From: Anthopleura xanthogrammica
Lineage: Eukaryota; Cnidaria; Anthozoa; Actiniaria; Actiniidae
Reading direction: 5' to 3'
DNA: 64,000 bases
NCBI GenBank assembly: GCA_964019055.1
Contig: OZ025220.1
Location: forward strand, 255,001-319,000
A program made the position numbers and the translations under genes. Below are positions 44,985 to 58,403 of the stretch, piece by piece (within the stretch, counting starts at the first letter, position 1; the number at the start of each line of letters is the position of its first letter). The notes beneath the pieces are model-generated. The model had not been told where the DNA came from. It did not search any database and saw only the letters and a program-made list of their open reading frames with translations.

Positions 44985-47000
44985 ATATTTGAGGTTTTTA
45001 ACCAGGTTTTTATTATCATTCGTGCACTTTTAGTTTCATGCGTTATTACAATATATAACCGATAGACCTCTTTACCTTGGGCGTAATGTTTTCCCATTTC
45101 AGACCACGTGTCATTCCCTAGAGTATCATTTCTTTGTTTAATGGTTGTACATAAGAAGACAAATGAATAAGAATGAAATTCATAAAGAGGATTGGCTTAA
45201 TTTCAAGATTATGACCCGTGGTCTGGTATGGAAAAAATTACGTTCAAGGTAAGGAGGTCTAATTTTCGGTTTCCGTTTACGTATAATACTGGCCATGTTG
45301 AAGGCATATCTTACAAAAACCTCATAGCTTGATGCCACCAACATGTTTGCCATGTTAATCGTTAACTCTATCTGCTAGGAATTAATTAATGCTTACAAAC
45401 CATAAGTCTCAAAGATTTACTAATAGAATGCTAATGTGACTATTTATGAAAATTTTCGTCTACAAAACAAATAGACCTCTTGAACGTGACTTCAAAGCAG
45501 CTCAATTTGGAAAACAAAACACTAATAGGTTCCAATTCTCAGGAGATTGAAATACTTTTGTTTTGTCCTCCAAATTGAGCTGCTTTGACGTCTCGTTCAA
45601 GGGGTCTATTCCTATGCTGGTCTATTTTTTCATTTCTAATAAAGTCAAATTTTGTGTATAAGATAGTATGAAGAAGACATTAACCTAAATAAGAACAAGA
45701 CAACTGTCTATAGTTTTGTACAGGGACAGCGGAGCATAATTTTGAGCATGGGCATCTAATCTGGTGGTCCTATGTGAATGCCTCCACCTTCTCTGAAAAA
45801 TTAAAAATTGAAGTTCTCGGGAATGCGGTTTTCAGTGCCGCGGTTTTGTGGGGCAATTGTAAAATACTTATTGTATTCATGTAGTCATGTCAAAACTTTA
45901 GGCAACAGTTTTTGGTTTAAAAAGTTGGTGAGCTAAGCCCCCTCCTCGGTCTCCGCGGTCCCTGCTCCACTATAGCACTTTTCCTACAATAGAATATATG
46001 TTTAAATTTTCATACTGAGAATACATCCACCTAAGTACAAGATGATATGTGTATGAAACAAAATCAGGGGCGGATCCACGATATTTTCTAACAGGGGGTT
46101 GCTGTATGATGGCAATAAAAGCGAAGGTAAATAAACGCCTAATCGTCTAGTTAGCCATCATTCTCTCACTGTCAGCCAGCTAATCAAAATTCTCATAGCT
46201 AGGGAGTTGTAAGCCCCACAATTTTTCCCCCAGATCTACCTCTGAAAATATAATAAAAAGCGTTCGTTTTTTGTGCTAAGTATTTTCAATTATTATAGGT
46301 AGAGTCATGCACAAGGTAAAGTACGTCAGTTCTGTGTGAAAGGCATTTTTGACTTCAAATTTTGAAATCTGAAATGTTCATCTTAAATAACTGATATTGG
46401 ATTACAACCCTAAAGAGTCGATACCTCAAGGAAATCAGTTAATATGCTAGAAAACTAACAAGAAATATTCAACAAGAGAAGCTCATTATAGTAGCTTTGC
46501 ATGCATGTGTTAGCTTATAGATATATGAGGTAATTTTGGTCATAAAGTCCATCTTGGAACAGACTGCTTCGAATTCCGAGATGTGCTTCACTTGTCACGC
46601 ACAAAGGTTTCAGTACGAGGCTCCGTGCATAATAAAATGTATTCTTTTCTCGTGTCACGAATCATTGATCATTATGCACGATTCCTCAACATTAAAACCT
46701 TCATGCGTGACAAACGAAGCATATAGCGGATGAGGGCTATTTTGGCGCCAAATTTGTGACGTCATTTTCCCGCCAAAAGTCTTAAAAGCCAAAAAAAATA
46801 AAACAAACAAATTGTGAAGAACATGGACCTGTATTTCATGGCCAAGTTTCAAACAAATTGAAATTGAATTGAAAAGTTAGGCTCATGATATTTAATGTGA
46901 ATTTGTACCGTACTCTTGGTTTCTTACTTTGTTTATGACCGTAGGAAAATATGCACAGTAGGATTCAACGGGCACTTCTATTTCTGCCCCTGCTTCTGCT
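44985..47000. repeat. Segmental repeat R, copy 2
   Basis: Counterpart of 29600-31800 without the 31148-31324 MITE. It ends in the leader CCCTGCTTCTGCTTCTTATA just before the hexanucleotide array. It contains the MITEs at 45063-45261 and 45472-45608. Confidence 0.92.
46741..46778. promoter_or_regulatory. E2F / CRE / E2F-like palindrome cluster (R copy 2)
   Basis: TTTGGCGCCAAA at 46741-46752, TGACGTCA at 46757-46764, then TTTTCCCGCCAAAA. Same order and spacing (one base longer) as in copy 1. Confidence 0.5.
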
Positions 47001-47049
47001 TCTTATAGTCCTGGTTCTGCTTCTTGTACTGTACTTGTTCGGATCTTTC

Positions 47050-47636
47050 TGGTTGTGGTTGTGGTTGTGGTTGTGGTTGTGGTTGTGGTTGTGGTTGTGG
47101 TTGTGGTTGTGGTTGTGGTTGTGGTTGTGGTTGTGGTTGTGGTTGTGGTTGTGGTTGTGGTTGTGGTTGTGGTTGTGGTTGTGGTTGTGGTTGTGGTTGT
47201 GGTTGTGGTTGTGGTTGTGGTTGTGGTTGTGGTTGTGGTTGTGGTTGTGGTTGTGGTTGTGGTTGTGGTTGTGGTTGTGGTTGTGGTTGTGGTTGTGGTT
47301 GTGGTTGTGGTTGTGGTTGTGGTTGTGGTTGTGGTTGTGGTTGTGGTTGTGGTTGTGGTTGTGGTTGTGGTTGTGGTTGTGGTTGTGGTTGTGGTTGTGG
47401 TTGTGGTTGTGGTTGTGGTTGTGGTTGTGGTTGTGGTTGTGGTTGTGGTTGTGGTTGTGGTTGTGGTTGTGGTTGTGGTTGTGGTTGTGGTTGTGGTTGT
47501 GGTTGTGGTTGTGGTTGTGGTTGTGGTTGTGGTTGTGGTTGTGGTTGTGGTTGTGGTTGTGGTTGTGGTTGTGGTTGTGGTTGTCGTTGTCGTTTTCGTT
47601 CTCGTTCTCGTTCTCGTTCTCGTTCTCTGTCTGTTT
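47050..47636. repeat. (GGTTGT)n hexanucleotide array, unit 2
   Basis: About 89 perfect units to 47583, then a graded change to CGTTGT, CGTTTT and CGTTCT units before the CTGT repeats. It occupies the place of CATTGT repeats in unit 1. A long open frame from 46951 reads through it but is a by-product. Confidence 0.97.
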
Positions 47637-47886
<250 letters not shown>

Positions 47887-48007
47887 GAGACGTCACTCTA
47901 GGTCGTTCTAAGGTTGACTAAGACCTACTAAGAAATTTGTCGTAGTTGGTTATTAATAATAAATTCGTAACGTTTAATCCTGGGTTCCCACTGATTCCTA
48001 CTCGTTG

Positions 48008-51006
48008 CTACACTGCCTGCTTATAAAACACTTCAACGTCATCAATGGTATATTCAGCCCATATGTCTGTAAAGAGTTTACACAAAGACTCCCTCGCACA
48101 GCTGGGAGGAATGGCATAGTTCCCTGGCAAGTTAAAATTCTCTGGAGATGTTGCGGCATTATTACAGATTAAGACATCCCCACCGAATACTGGACCATAA
48201 TACTTATAGTGATATACAGCTTTACTGCTAACCACTACGTCAAACCTCATAGGATATAAACCGTGAATGTTGTACAGAGAGAATATGAATGACTTTGAAG
48301 AGGTCTTGAAACCCTCACCTGTGAAGGAATGTTGATTTAATATGTCAAATTATATTTTATAGGGAATTTATGGGGGAAAAAATAATGACGAAGAAAATAT
48401 TCCCGTTCTATATACAGACAGGCTAAGGTCTAAGGTTTTTTAGCAAGCTGTTTTATAAAGAAATTTAACGCTTATTCCAAAAATAAAAATAAAAATGGAG
48501 TGTCTCTGGTTCGTTTTGGAGATAAAGAATTTTGAATATTACCATGTTGACAAGTTTTCGAAAGAAAAATAGCCCAAACAAATTCACAACTCGAAAACTA
48601 AAAGAAGCTATAGAAGTATTATTTTTCTCAGGACATCTACTTTTTTAAAACATATTATTTTAGAAAACTATCTAAAAATGTTTGAACAAAATTTTGAAAA
48701 TTATTAAGCTCAAAATTCAGCATTTTGTTTCCTTAATGAACCGAAAATCGATTTTTCCTAACTTTTTCAACATAATGCTTTTTACCTGTTGTTTTAGGAA
48801 ATTAACAGAAAAATATAGATTACCGAGCAGAATTCTCGGGTTTTGCTATTTTAAAGGTGGAATACATATCTGGCTGTCAAACATTTAAAATGTGACCATA
48901 TTAATATCAAACGATAGGACTCTTTCTACATAATACTTTTTTCAATACTCAAATGTGATAATATAATCGCTGTCCCATGATATGGTAATCTTCATTTTCT
49001 TGTAATTATTTATGTTTAATTTTTTGGGGGCTTTTTTCTTTTCAAAAGGTCTTTAAATAGCATGAAACTAGTTACTTGCTAGACTTACTTGTCGACCATG
49101 GAACGTCAGTGTATCCTCCCCATACGTACTGGGCCTTCCTCGCTATGGTGACGGTTGGTCCCATACCGTCACATTGAGGATGGAAGGTGGTGGGGACATA
49201 AAAGCCGTCTTCCCTACCAGACCAACATCGTATCCACGTAATGTTCATGACATCCTCAGGAACTTCATCCATGAAACGCTTCAAAGCGGCATGGTAACTG
49301 TTGTTCCCATAATCCGCGAGGATGTCTGATTCCAAAACTGAAAGGAGGGTAATTTGATTATTAGGAGTCTAGAAAATAGACACATAAAAGAGAAGAGTAA
49401 ACTGAACCCCTTCTGCCGTGATGGCATTCTACATGACTCTCTTTACAATATACATGCGGGAAAACCTTCATGAAACTTACTTGTAACGTTGTGACAGGTC
49501 TTTCCGTTGCCAAAGTAACCATCTTTGCACGTGCAGTTGAACGAGCCAATGGTGTTGGTACAATTGGCGTTCTCACTGCAGTCATGCTTTCCCGTGGTAC
49601 ATTCATTAACATCTGTTCATCAAATAATCATATTTTAAATACATAGTTTTATAAAAGTTAAACCAACTTGCAGTTATAATGAGCTTCTTTATCGACTCTT
49701 ATTTATTCATTTCATTAATATTTGTACAGGGACATCTCATTCAGCAAGCTAGTTTAAAGAGAGCTCTTATGATTCCCTAATATGGAATCATGCACATGAT
49801 ACAGACCAAGTTACGCGAAAAATTGCTTTGTTTCAAATTGACTGCTGATACTTTAGCTACTAAGAGTTGGAAGTATGGATTTAGACATGCTTATTTATAA
49901 TCAGTAGTTGTTTGTTATAAAAGAACCTGAAGTGGAAGACCTATCGCTTAGAGAACCTATGGATTATTTACAAGGTGCAATGTCTTTTACGTCATACCTT
50001 TACAATGTTTGCCTTCAAAAGCAGGTCTTGGGCACGAACATTCATAGGTGCCATCAGCGTAGTCAGGGATGCAAGTAAAATTGTGGAGACAGGGAGACGT
50101 GCTGCAGGGATGCTAAAATAAAGAAATAAAAGCGGAAAGGACTAGAAAAATGCAATAATGAATGAAGAATTTAGATTAAAGTAACGGGATTGAATAATTA
50201 CAATCTAGTACATTACTGCCAAAGAGCCATCGAATGGTGACTGCGAATTCGAGCTAAAAACTACAAGCTATTTGTATGTATTTAGAAATATTTACACATA
50301 TGTTTCAAAAACCGTTTAGGAATCCATTTAGTTTTTCTACAAAAAAATGATTTTAATATTCGACTTGTATATATTGCCCGCAAGTGATTTTCGACAAGAA
50401 AAGGCTGCACTTTGATATCATCTCACCTAAACGAGAACGGTGACGTCACCCATATAACTTGATTTGCTCATGGAACTTCTATGATGGTTTTACTGACAAA
50501 TCGCAGCCATGTCGCTACCAATTCGATCATGCTCGAAATTTAGTGCTACTCGCAGCGATCTTTACTAGAAAAATACCAAAAATTCTGCCGTGCAGTTACC
50601 CCACTTGGGAGAAACAGATGTCAATTTCGAAAAAAGAAGTAAATTTGACGATGAAGGATGACCACCAAAATGCGCAATATAAGTATTAAATATTACAGCG
50701 CGACGCGCCTTACCGTGGCCACCCTGCCAAAGTTTCGTACAAGTACGATAAATCACTTCTTGCAAAGAATTTCCACATGAAAAAGACTGCCTACGAAAGT
50801 ATTAAGTGTTAGCAAGCCAAAAGAGCAAAACTGGTTTAGAAATAGAGATTTTTAAGCATTTTCTTCAAGTTCTTGCTCCAAAGTTCAAATCTTTGCGGTA
50901 ACAACAAAGCAAGTTCACATGCAAATTTACAGATTCTCGCTTTCTGATTGGCTAACTTGTAAAAAAGTTTGTTGGGTGGCTACGGTAAGGCGCGTCGCGC
51001 TGTAAA

Positions 51007-51073
<67 letters not shown>

Positions 51074-51571
51074 GTCGGCCCACAATTACCACGCGATAGA
51101 AAATTTTTCCCAACTAGCCGCCAATATAAACCCGTATTAGCGGCTCAAAATCGCAATAAGTTATAAGAATTGAGAGCAGGTAAATAAGTACAACAGTTTC
51201 ATTGTTTTCGTGATCAAAATAGAAACAAACTAGAACGCAAATAGAATACTTACTGATAAGTGGACGTAGGAATACGATGTTGGTTGGTTCAAGGCTGCGG
51301 TGTACTTGTTCTCTTCATGTCTGATCAAGTCACACTTGTACAGTCCTTCTTTATTCGGTTGATCACCAAGATTTATAGCCGTACAGCCTTCAGTGTGCTT
51401 GCAACGCAATAGACAGACGAAATCGTCATAAACTGTTATTGTTGCGATAACATGTTTTTGGAAATGACTAAAATCTTGTTTTTTGAAATACAAATTATGA
51501 GAAAAGGAAGAGTGAACAAAAACATGAAACAAAAACCACGATAAACAAATATGTTCCAAACTCCTTGCCAT
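48008..51571 (-). CDS. Secreted PAN-EGF-EGFca-TLDc protein, gene 2 (5 exons)
   Basis: Paralogue of gene 1 with the same five exons, phases and length (374 aa): 51571-51254, 50112-49998, 49612-49481, 49337-49089 and 48318-48008. The PAN, EGF and EGFca parts differ from gene 1 at only a few residues (SYVHLS for SYARLP; NYADG to DYADG). The TLDc part keeps ESDILADYG and WIRCWSGREDGF, but the last exon is strongly changed between NNAATS and FTDI (PENFNLPGNYAIPP). Sequence upstream of the ATG stops matching gene 1 within 2-3 bases and is DIRS-block DNA, so the ancestral promoter is missing here. Intron 1 carries a 311-bp TIR element. No frameshift or stop is present. Confidence 0.87.
50694..51004. 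mobile_element. 311-bp TIR element in TLDc gene 2 intron 1
   Basis: 31-bp terminal inverted repeats with one mismatch: TACAGCGCGACGCGCCTTAC at the left and its inverse GTAAGGCGCGTCGCGCTGTA at the right. AATAT lies directly at both sides and may be the target duplication. Gene 1 lacks it. The core has no coding frame. Confidence 0.88.
51006..51073. repeat. (ATT)n microsatellite
   Basis: About 22 ATT units directly follow the TIR element; homology to gene 1 intron 1 resumes just after it (TTGTCGGCCCA). Confidence 0.95.
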
Positions 51572-52194
51572 ATTGATAAGTATTTATCTAGAATTTGCCA
51601 AATAAATTTTGATTTAAAGGATGATTTAGCTAGTGTAGCCGTACCAATTTAATGATTTTGGTTTTACTTTTGATTTAAATGATCTAAGGAGAGGAAGTTC
51701 CTTGACGCTTATTCATTCAGTTGGTTTCCAACTGTGAAGGCTGAAACAGTTAACTGTTTCACCCAAATGATCCCTCTTATACAGCTTGCTGCACTTATAA
51801 TGAATATAAAGCCTCCTTAATTATTGATGTTTTCTTGAAAGAATATTTTGATGGCTGAATATATTGAGGTAAGGGCTATTCTGCACTTAACCCCATAATT
51901 TATACCACGAAAACACACAACACCAATGTCATGAAGAATATTGGTTATGGGCCGGTTGCACGACTCCACATACATCCTTTTAATACAATAAAGTATAATC
52001 TAATAATACGTCCATCTTCAATACAATACATTATTGCAAGGTATAACTTCATTATTTATGGGAAAGTGCAAGGGAGGCCAAAAAAAAAAAACACTTAAAA
52101 AACCTGATGGAGAAAAATTATGTAGAAAATCTGGGTCGGGACCAAGGCACGATCCTCCTTCCCTCCGACTGGGATTACAGCGTATGTATATAAA

Positions 52195-53145
52195 TTAAAT
52201 TCCGAGAGCCTTAGAAACTTTCAAAAGATCAGTATTAGAATAATGAATATATCTATTCTTTGAAGATGGACAACGCCAGCCAGCGTGCCTATCTAATAAA
52301 TTGTCACTAATGTTTCTACAACCAGGATTGGATGCAGCACCGGAATTGATGCTATGCATGCTAAACGATTTAATGTTAGGAACAAATGCGCTCATGTATC
52401 TCTTGAACTCTTCCCTTATTCTTGTGGTGGAGATACCTTGACTATCGTGAACATATTCTCTTGATTTTGACTTCACAATGCGTCGGACCAGAGGATAAGA
52501 AGGACGTGATCCTTGCAAGAAGTCCAGCAGCTTTTCTGTAATACTCACAGGACATGTCATCTTACTTGACCTGGCTAGCAATGACCGATGGCCTTCGCGG
52601 TACTGATCATTTTTGCGCTTGGCGATACAAACACACATATAATCGGGACAAATTTCAACGTCTTGGATTCTTAACTTCTGGACCTCGTCCACGCGAAAGA
52701 AGCCTGCGTAGCTCACCAGCAGAATGAAAAGGAAACGCACATCAGCTAGAGAACTGCTACTGCTATACCGCTCGCAAACCTTGATCACCAAGTCAACGGA
52801 AAGGGGTTCCTTGGGCTTCACAGGCCGGCCAAGTCGTCTTTTGGCGCCCTCTAGCAACGACTTTACTATAGGGTTGTCCGTCGGACTCTCCTGACTACCA
52901 GCTAGATGATGAGCCCACCTGATGCTGTAGACGGCCGATTCTAGGCTTGATGGGCCAAGCGCTTTAGCTAGGGCCGACTGACAGAGCTCCGTCAAATAAA
53001 GCGCGATGTGGAGAGGCCGGGCATGAATCAACGGTACCTCGGACTTTGATAACGCCCAAGCACGCCATTTCGACCAACCGGCTTGGTACTTGGACACAGT
53101 GGAATCAGCTTTAGAGGCCCGCTGGAGCTGCACCAGATCAATCAC
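52195..53145 (-). CDS. DIRS tyrosine recombinase, copy B
   Basis: 316 codons, identical to copy A except Gly for Ser after HSIN. The Gly is the residue usual in this position (SGAAS), so copy B keeps the older state. The same Asn replaces the second catalytic Arg. Confidence 0.82.
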   Translation of the reverse strand: MIDLVQLQRASKADSTVSKYQAGWSKWRAWALSKSEVPLIHARPLHIALYLTELCQSALAKALGPSSLESAVYSIRWAHHLAGSQESPTDNPIVKSLLEGAKRRLGRPVKPKEPLSVDLVIKVCERYSSSSSLADVRFLFILLVSYAGFFRVDEVQKLRIQDVEICPDYMCVCIAKRKNDQYREGHRSLLARSSKMTCPVSITEKLLDFLQGSRPSYPLVRRIVKSKSREYVHDSQGISTTRIREEFKRYMSAFVPNIKSFSMHSINSGAASNPGCRNISDNLLDRHAGWRCPSSKNRYIHYSNTDLLKVSKALGI

Positions 53146-53486
53146 CCATCATGGATGGAAGACCTGGATCGGAACAGGGCTCTTGCCAAACACCAACTTG
53201 AAAGAACTCTGAAAAACACTAACAACACACAACAGATCGTTACTTCAAGAAAAACGTCCGAGCAAAAAACCCAATGGCGGGAGCTCAAGGGCTCCTCAAC
53301 ACCTAAGCGGTGAACTCAACATACTGGACCTAAGTGGTCGATTGCAACATACTGGACCTAAGTGGTCAATTCAACATATACTGGACCTAAGTGGTCAAAT
53401 GCAACATACTGGACCTAAGTGGTCAATTCAACATATACTGGACCTAAGTGGTCAATCGCAACATACTGCACCTAAGTGGTCTAAAA

Positions 53487-54439
53487 CTAGGTCACCAATC
53501 TTAGCAAAACAAAAATGCCATGCACGAACGGCTTAAATGCGAAGGAACTCGCGCTAAGAAAAGGCCAAAAATAGGCCGAACGCCACTCGGGAACTATCAA
53601 GGTACCGCAACCGCGACTGGCTGCCAGATGGCGAACACACGCCACTACTGAATAGACTGGAGGGCACAACCAATTGTTCTCGTCACTCCAATCTTGGCTG
53701 AACGAGTCTACGCCACAGCTACCAGGGCATGCGTACTTGGAATTAAACCGAGCCAACTGAGCGTTGTAGTGCGAAGCAAAACGGTCGACCGTGTGGGGAC
53801 CCCAATGGACCAATCGTCCGGATCAATGAATCGACTCAGCGCGTCGGCTCTCTCGTTCAAAGATCGAGGAATCCTTTGGCAGGACAAGAAGATTTGGTGC
53901 GCCACACACAGCTGGAATACGTCCAAGGCTAAACGTTGCTAGTGTGGCTTGGAACTGCCGATGGAAACGATGTGAGCTGCGCTTTGGCTATCGGTATGCA
54001 CCACGACTTTTTGATGATGCAAATGCTTGGCAAGCGCCACCAGAACGTAGTAGATGGCTTTCAGCTCACGGTAGGTGGAGCTCTGACCGATGTCTTCTTC
54101 AGTCCACATGCCACGAACCACGCTGCCATCTAATGACGCAGACTACCCGCCAAACCCAACATCACTAGCGTCACTTTAAATCAAAGTACACGGGCTCGAA
54201 CGCGGTCGGATAGAGTGGCCGTTCAATTGATCGACGTTGGTGAACCAGAATCTCAATTCTTCGAGTAGGGCTGGGGATAAAACTAGCGTCTGGTCCCAAC
54301 ACACACATCTCGATTCTATAGTGAAATACAACTGGCGAGTCAATAATAATGATGAGGATGATGATGATGATGATGATGATAACAATAATAATAATACGAT
54401 AATGCAAAGTAAAGTAAACTCTGGTAAAGTGTCGTGCAC
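53487..54439 (-). pseudogene. Broken RT/RNase H region of DIRS copy B
   Basis: Same remnants and the same breaks as 42096-43048: TAG at about 53939-53941 and frameshift near 53811. Identity of the defects means one defective element was copied. Confidence 0.85.
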
Positions 54440-54925
54440 AGTAGACCCGAAGGAAGAACACTACACTGTAAGCCATTTATATAGCATATGCTAATATGCT
54501 AGTCAATTAACTAATGAGGTGACAATTCACTACAACAATAGAATTCTTTTCAGTACCGTGCAGAAAACAAATATCTGCTAAACTGCGTACCGCAGATATT
54601 TTAATATTCACCGCTATCGAGTACTAACCACGTGATGCAGCTCAGCCAAAGCTCTAAACAGAGGTTTAGTCAGCCACTATACCCTTTGCTATGACCAGCT
54701 AGTGGATAATGTTTGGTAGTTGATCGCCTTGGTTAGGGTGAGAAGTGTTCTTAATGTTACGCTGTAAGGAAACATTGTACTGGTACGCGAAAGTATATTT
54801 TGAAATGACTCATTTTCATGATTCCGACTCCCGTTACTGTTGCTTTGTCCCACAACCTGAAGCTCAACAAATAACTAGAATATCTATTGAATTGATCAGA
54901 AATTGTTTCAATTTTAAAAATAAAA

Positions 54926-56354
54926 ATAAAATTGCCTCATAATCCTTGTAGTATTCTTTAAAACCGATACTGTATACATGTTTGTGGGACACAATTTTAA
55001 TTCCACTGGGAAAACTGCTGCAACGGTGATTGATTCGCTGTTATCTAAATAGGAACCATGAATACAAGCATGAAGTTTAAAGTGCCTATGAACCTTATTT
55101 ATTTACATTTTCATATCAAAATATAAGCCATTCTAATAACAATTGATAGGTTTTTTGCTTATTTCTGGCGCCTCTTTCTATTTTTTCGAGCGGTCAAGTG
55201 TACGAAAAAAGGAAGATTTCAAAATATGACCTAGCGACAAGGGAGACTGGGCCAGTGACGTCAAAGGAGCAATACGCACTTCTAGATGTATAAAGGAATG
55301 TATGTAAAAGATAGATACCGAGAATGGAGGCATATTCAGAGAATAAAAAACGCTTTTCTTAATAGGCTGAAACGTCTTCCATCGTCTAAATCATCATCAT
55401 CATCATCATATTTTCCCCTTGGGCGCGTTACCGGCCTTGGGGCGCTTCTGTCTGGATATGGTGGGAAATCTTGTCTCCAGAAGTCGCTTAAAATCTTGTA
55501 AAGTTATTAGGCTAATTCTCTGCAAAATATCACTTTATAACGAGCCTTCGATCTCTGTTTGTTTACGTCAACGTGAACCTCACGTTTTACAGAATTTCAT
55601 CGAAATTCATCACCAGAACGTCTGGCGCTCTCGGTTGAAAAATTGTCGACAAATTATTTTGTAACTGCCGTGAGCTAAATTTGAACCTTTTTGGAAAAAA
55701 ACAATTTTCAGGCGCCGACTGGATTGAAATTTTCTGAGGCACTCTAAAAAATTTAAAAGTTCAGTATATTCTTGTATCTCCCCTCAAGAGAGCATAAATA
55801 AGAGAGGGAAACTTCTTAATATCGCGCGCGTCATGTGAATTCCCGGTTGGGCTATTTTTAGCATTCGCATAAAGTCTATTTTCGCCTCACCCTACTCCAG
55901 TGCGTCAAAATTTGTGTGCCTCATCCAAACCTGGAAGTAGCGAAAACATGTAAAGATGTATGGGAAAAAACATAAATTTGGCGTCTTTTTTAGTGTTCCA
56001 CAGGCTCAGTCGTGTTTTATCAGAGAACAGAACATAACCAATCCTGATCTATTTGCTTTATATAATAGATTTTGCCGAAAAAAGTGAGAAAAATCGACAA
56101 AAATATGTTATTTTTTAGGCGCCCTCGCACACGTGCACGTCCAGGCCATCAAAAAGATCAAAAACCAAACGACTGCGAATGCTAAAAATTGTCCAACTGG
56201 AAATTCACATGGAGCGCGCGATTTTAAAAAGTTTCCCTCTCTTATTTATGCTCTCTTGCTCCCGTTCAAGATTCTAGACTCTCTATAGTTTATACAAGTA
56301 GTAGTTTCCATGTAGTTTCTGTCTGACTCTTCAACATTCCTGCATTGACAAGCA
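54926..56354. repeat. Segmental repeat S, copy 2
   Basis: 54926-55077 is a stretch not seen in unit 1. From 55078 on it matches 43535-44984, without the 194-bp AAT/SINE insertion. The inverted-repeat element is at about 55777-56275. No gene. Confidence 0.8.
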
Positions 56355-58370
56355 GATATTTGAAGTTTTTAACCAGGTTTTTATTATCATTCGTGCACTT
56401 TTAGTTTCATGCGTTATTACAATATTTAACCGATAGACCTCTTTACCTTGGGCGTAATGTTTTCCCATTTCAGACCACGTGTCATTCCCTAAAGTATCAT
56501 TTCTTTGTTTAATGGTTGTACATAAGAAGAAAAATGAATAGAGATGAAACTCATCGAAAGGATCGGCTTAATTTCAAGATTATGACTCGTGGTCTTCCAT
56601 GGAAAACATTACGTTCAAGGTAAGGAGGTCTAATTTTCGGTTTCAGTTTACGTATAATACTGGCCATGTTGAACGCATATCTTACAAAAACCTCATAGGT
56701 TGATGCCACCAACATGATGTTTGCCATGTTAATCGTTAACTCTATCTGCTAGGAATTAATGCTTACAAACCATAAGTCTCAAAGATTTACTAATAGAATG
56801 CTAATGTAGCTATTTATGAAACTTTTCGTCTACGAAACAAATAGACCTCTTGAACGTGACTTCAAAGCAGTTCAATTTGGAAAACAAAACACTAATAGGT
56901 TCCACTTCTCAGTAGATTGAAATACTTTTGTTTTGTCCTCCAAATTGAGCTGCTTTGACGTCTCGTACAAGAGGTATATTACTATGCTTGTCTATTTTTT
57001 CATTTCTAATAAAGTCAAATTTTGTGTATAAGATAGTATAAAGTAATACATTAACCTAAATAAGAACAAGACAACTGTCTATAGTTTTGTACAGGGACAG
57101 CGGAGCATAATTTTGAGCATGGGCGTCTATGCTGGTAGTCCTGTGTGAATGCCTCCACTTTCTCTGAAAAATTAAAAATTGAATTTCTGGGGAATGCGGT
57201 TTTCAGTGCCGCAGTTTTGTGGGGCAATTGTAAAATACTGAATGCATTAAAGTCATGTCAAAACTTTAGGCAACAGTTTTTGGTTTAAAAAGTTGGTGAG
57301 CTAAGCCCCCTCCTCGGTCTCCGCGGTCCCTGCTCCACTATAGCACTTTTCCTACATTAGAATATATGTTTAAATTTTCATACTAAGAATACATCCACCT
57401 ACATACATCCACCTAAGTACAAGATGATATGTGTATGAAACAAAATCAGGGGCGGATCCACGATATTTTTTTAACAGGGGGTTGCCGTATGATGGCAATA
57501 AAAGCGAAGGTAAGTAAACGCCTAATTCTAGTTAGCCATCATTCTCTCACTGTCAGCCAGCTAATCAAAAATCTCATAGGGAGTTGTAAACCCCACAATT
57601 CTCCCCCAGATCTACCTCTGCGTTCATTTTTTGTGCTACGTATTTTCAATTATTATAGGTAGAGTCATGCACAAGGTAAAGTACGTCAGTTCTGTGTGAA
57701 AGGCATTTTTGACTTCAAATTTTGAAATCTGAAATGTTCATCATAAATAACTGATGTTGGATTGCAACCCTAAAGAGTTATTACCTCAAGGAAATCAGTT
57801 AATATACTAGAAAACTAACAAGAAATATTCAACAAGAGAAGCTCATTAGAGTAGCTTTGCATGCATGTGTTAGCTTATAGATATATGAGGTAATTTAGGT
57901 CATAAAGTCCATCTTGGAACAGACCGCTTCGAATTCCGAGATGTGCTTCACTTGTCACGAACAGAGGTTTCAGTACAAGGCTCCGTGCATAATAAAATGT
58001 ATTCTTTTCTCGTGTCACGAATCATTAATCATTATGCACGATTCCTCAACATTAAAACCTTTTTGCGTGACAAACGAAGCATATAGCGGATGAGGGCTAT
58101 TTTGGCGCCAAATTTGTGACGTCATTTTCCCGCCAAAAGTCTTAAAGCCGAAAAAAGTAAAACAAACAAATTATGAAGAACATCTAACTGTATTTCATGG
58201 CCAAGTTTAAAAAAAATTGAAATTGAATTGAAAAGTTAGGCTCATAATATTTAATGTGAATTTGTACTGACTCTTGGTTTCTTACTTTGTTTATGACGGT
58301 AGGCAAATATGCACAGTAGCATTCAACGGGCACTTCTATTTCTGCCTCTGCCTCTGCTTCTTATAGTCCT
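56355..58370. repeat. Segmental repeat R, copy 3
   Basis: Third copy of R, with MITEs at 56434-56632 and about 56842-56978. It has a short extra duplication (ACATCCACCT twice near 57400) and ends in the CTCTGCTTCTTATAG leader. Confidence 0.92.
58101..58138. promoter_or_regulatory. E2F / CRE / E2F-like palindrome cluster (R copy 3)
   Basis: TTTGGCGCCAAA at 58101-58112, TGACGTCA at 58117-58124, TTTTCCCGCCAAAA at 58125-58138, unchanged from copy 2 although surrounding bases differ. Confidence 0.5.
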
Positions 58371-58403
58371 GGTCCTGCTTCTTGTACTGTACTAGTTCTG
58401 ATC

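Larger units (their letters stand above)
51580..54925 (-). mobile_element. DIRS-type retrotransposon, defective copy B
   Basis: Near-identical to 40190-43530, with the same internal repeats, microsatellite, stop and frameshift. Its recombinase-side edge lies about 10 bp from the start codon of TLDc gene 2. Differences from copy A concentrate at the left edge; the coding part has about three. Confidence 0.88.
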
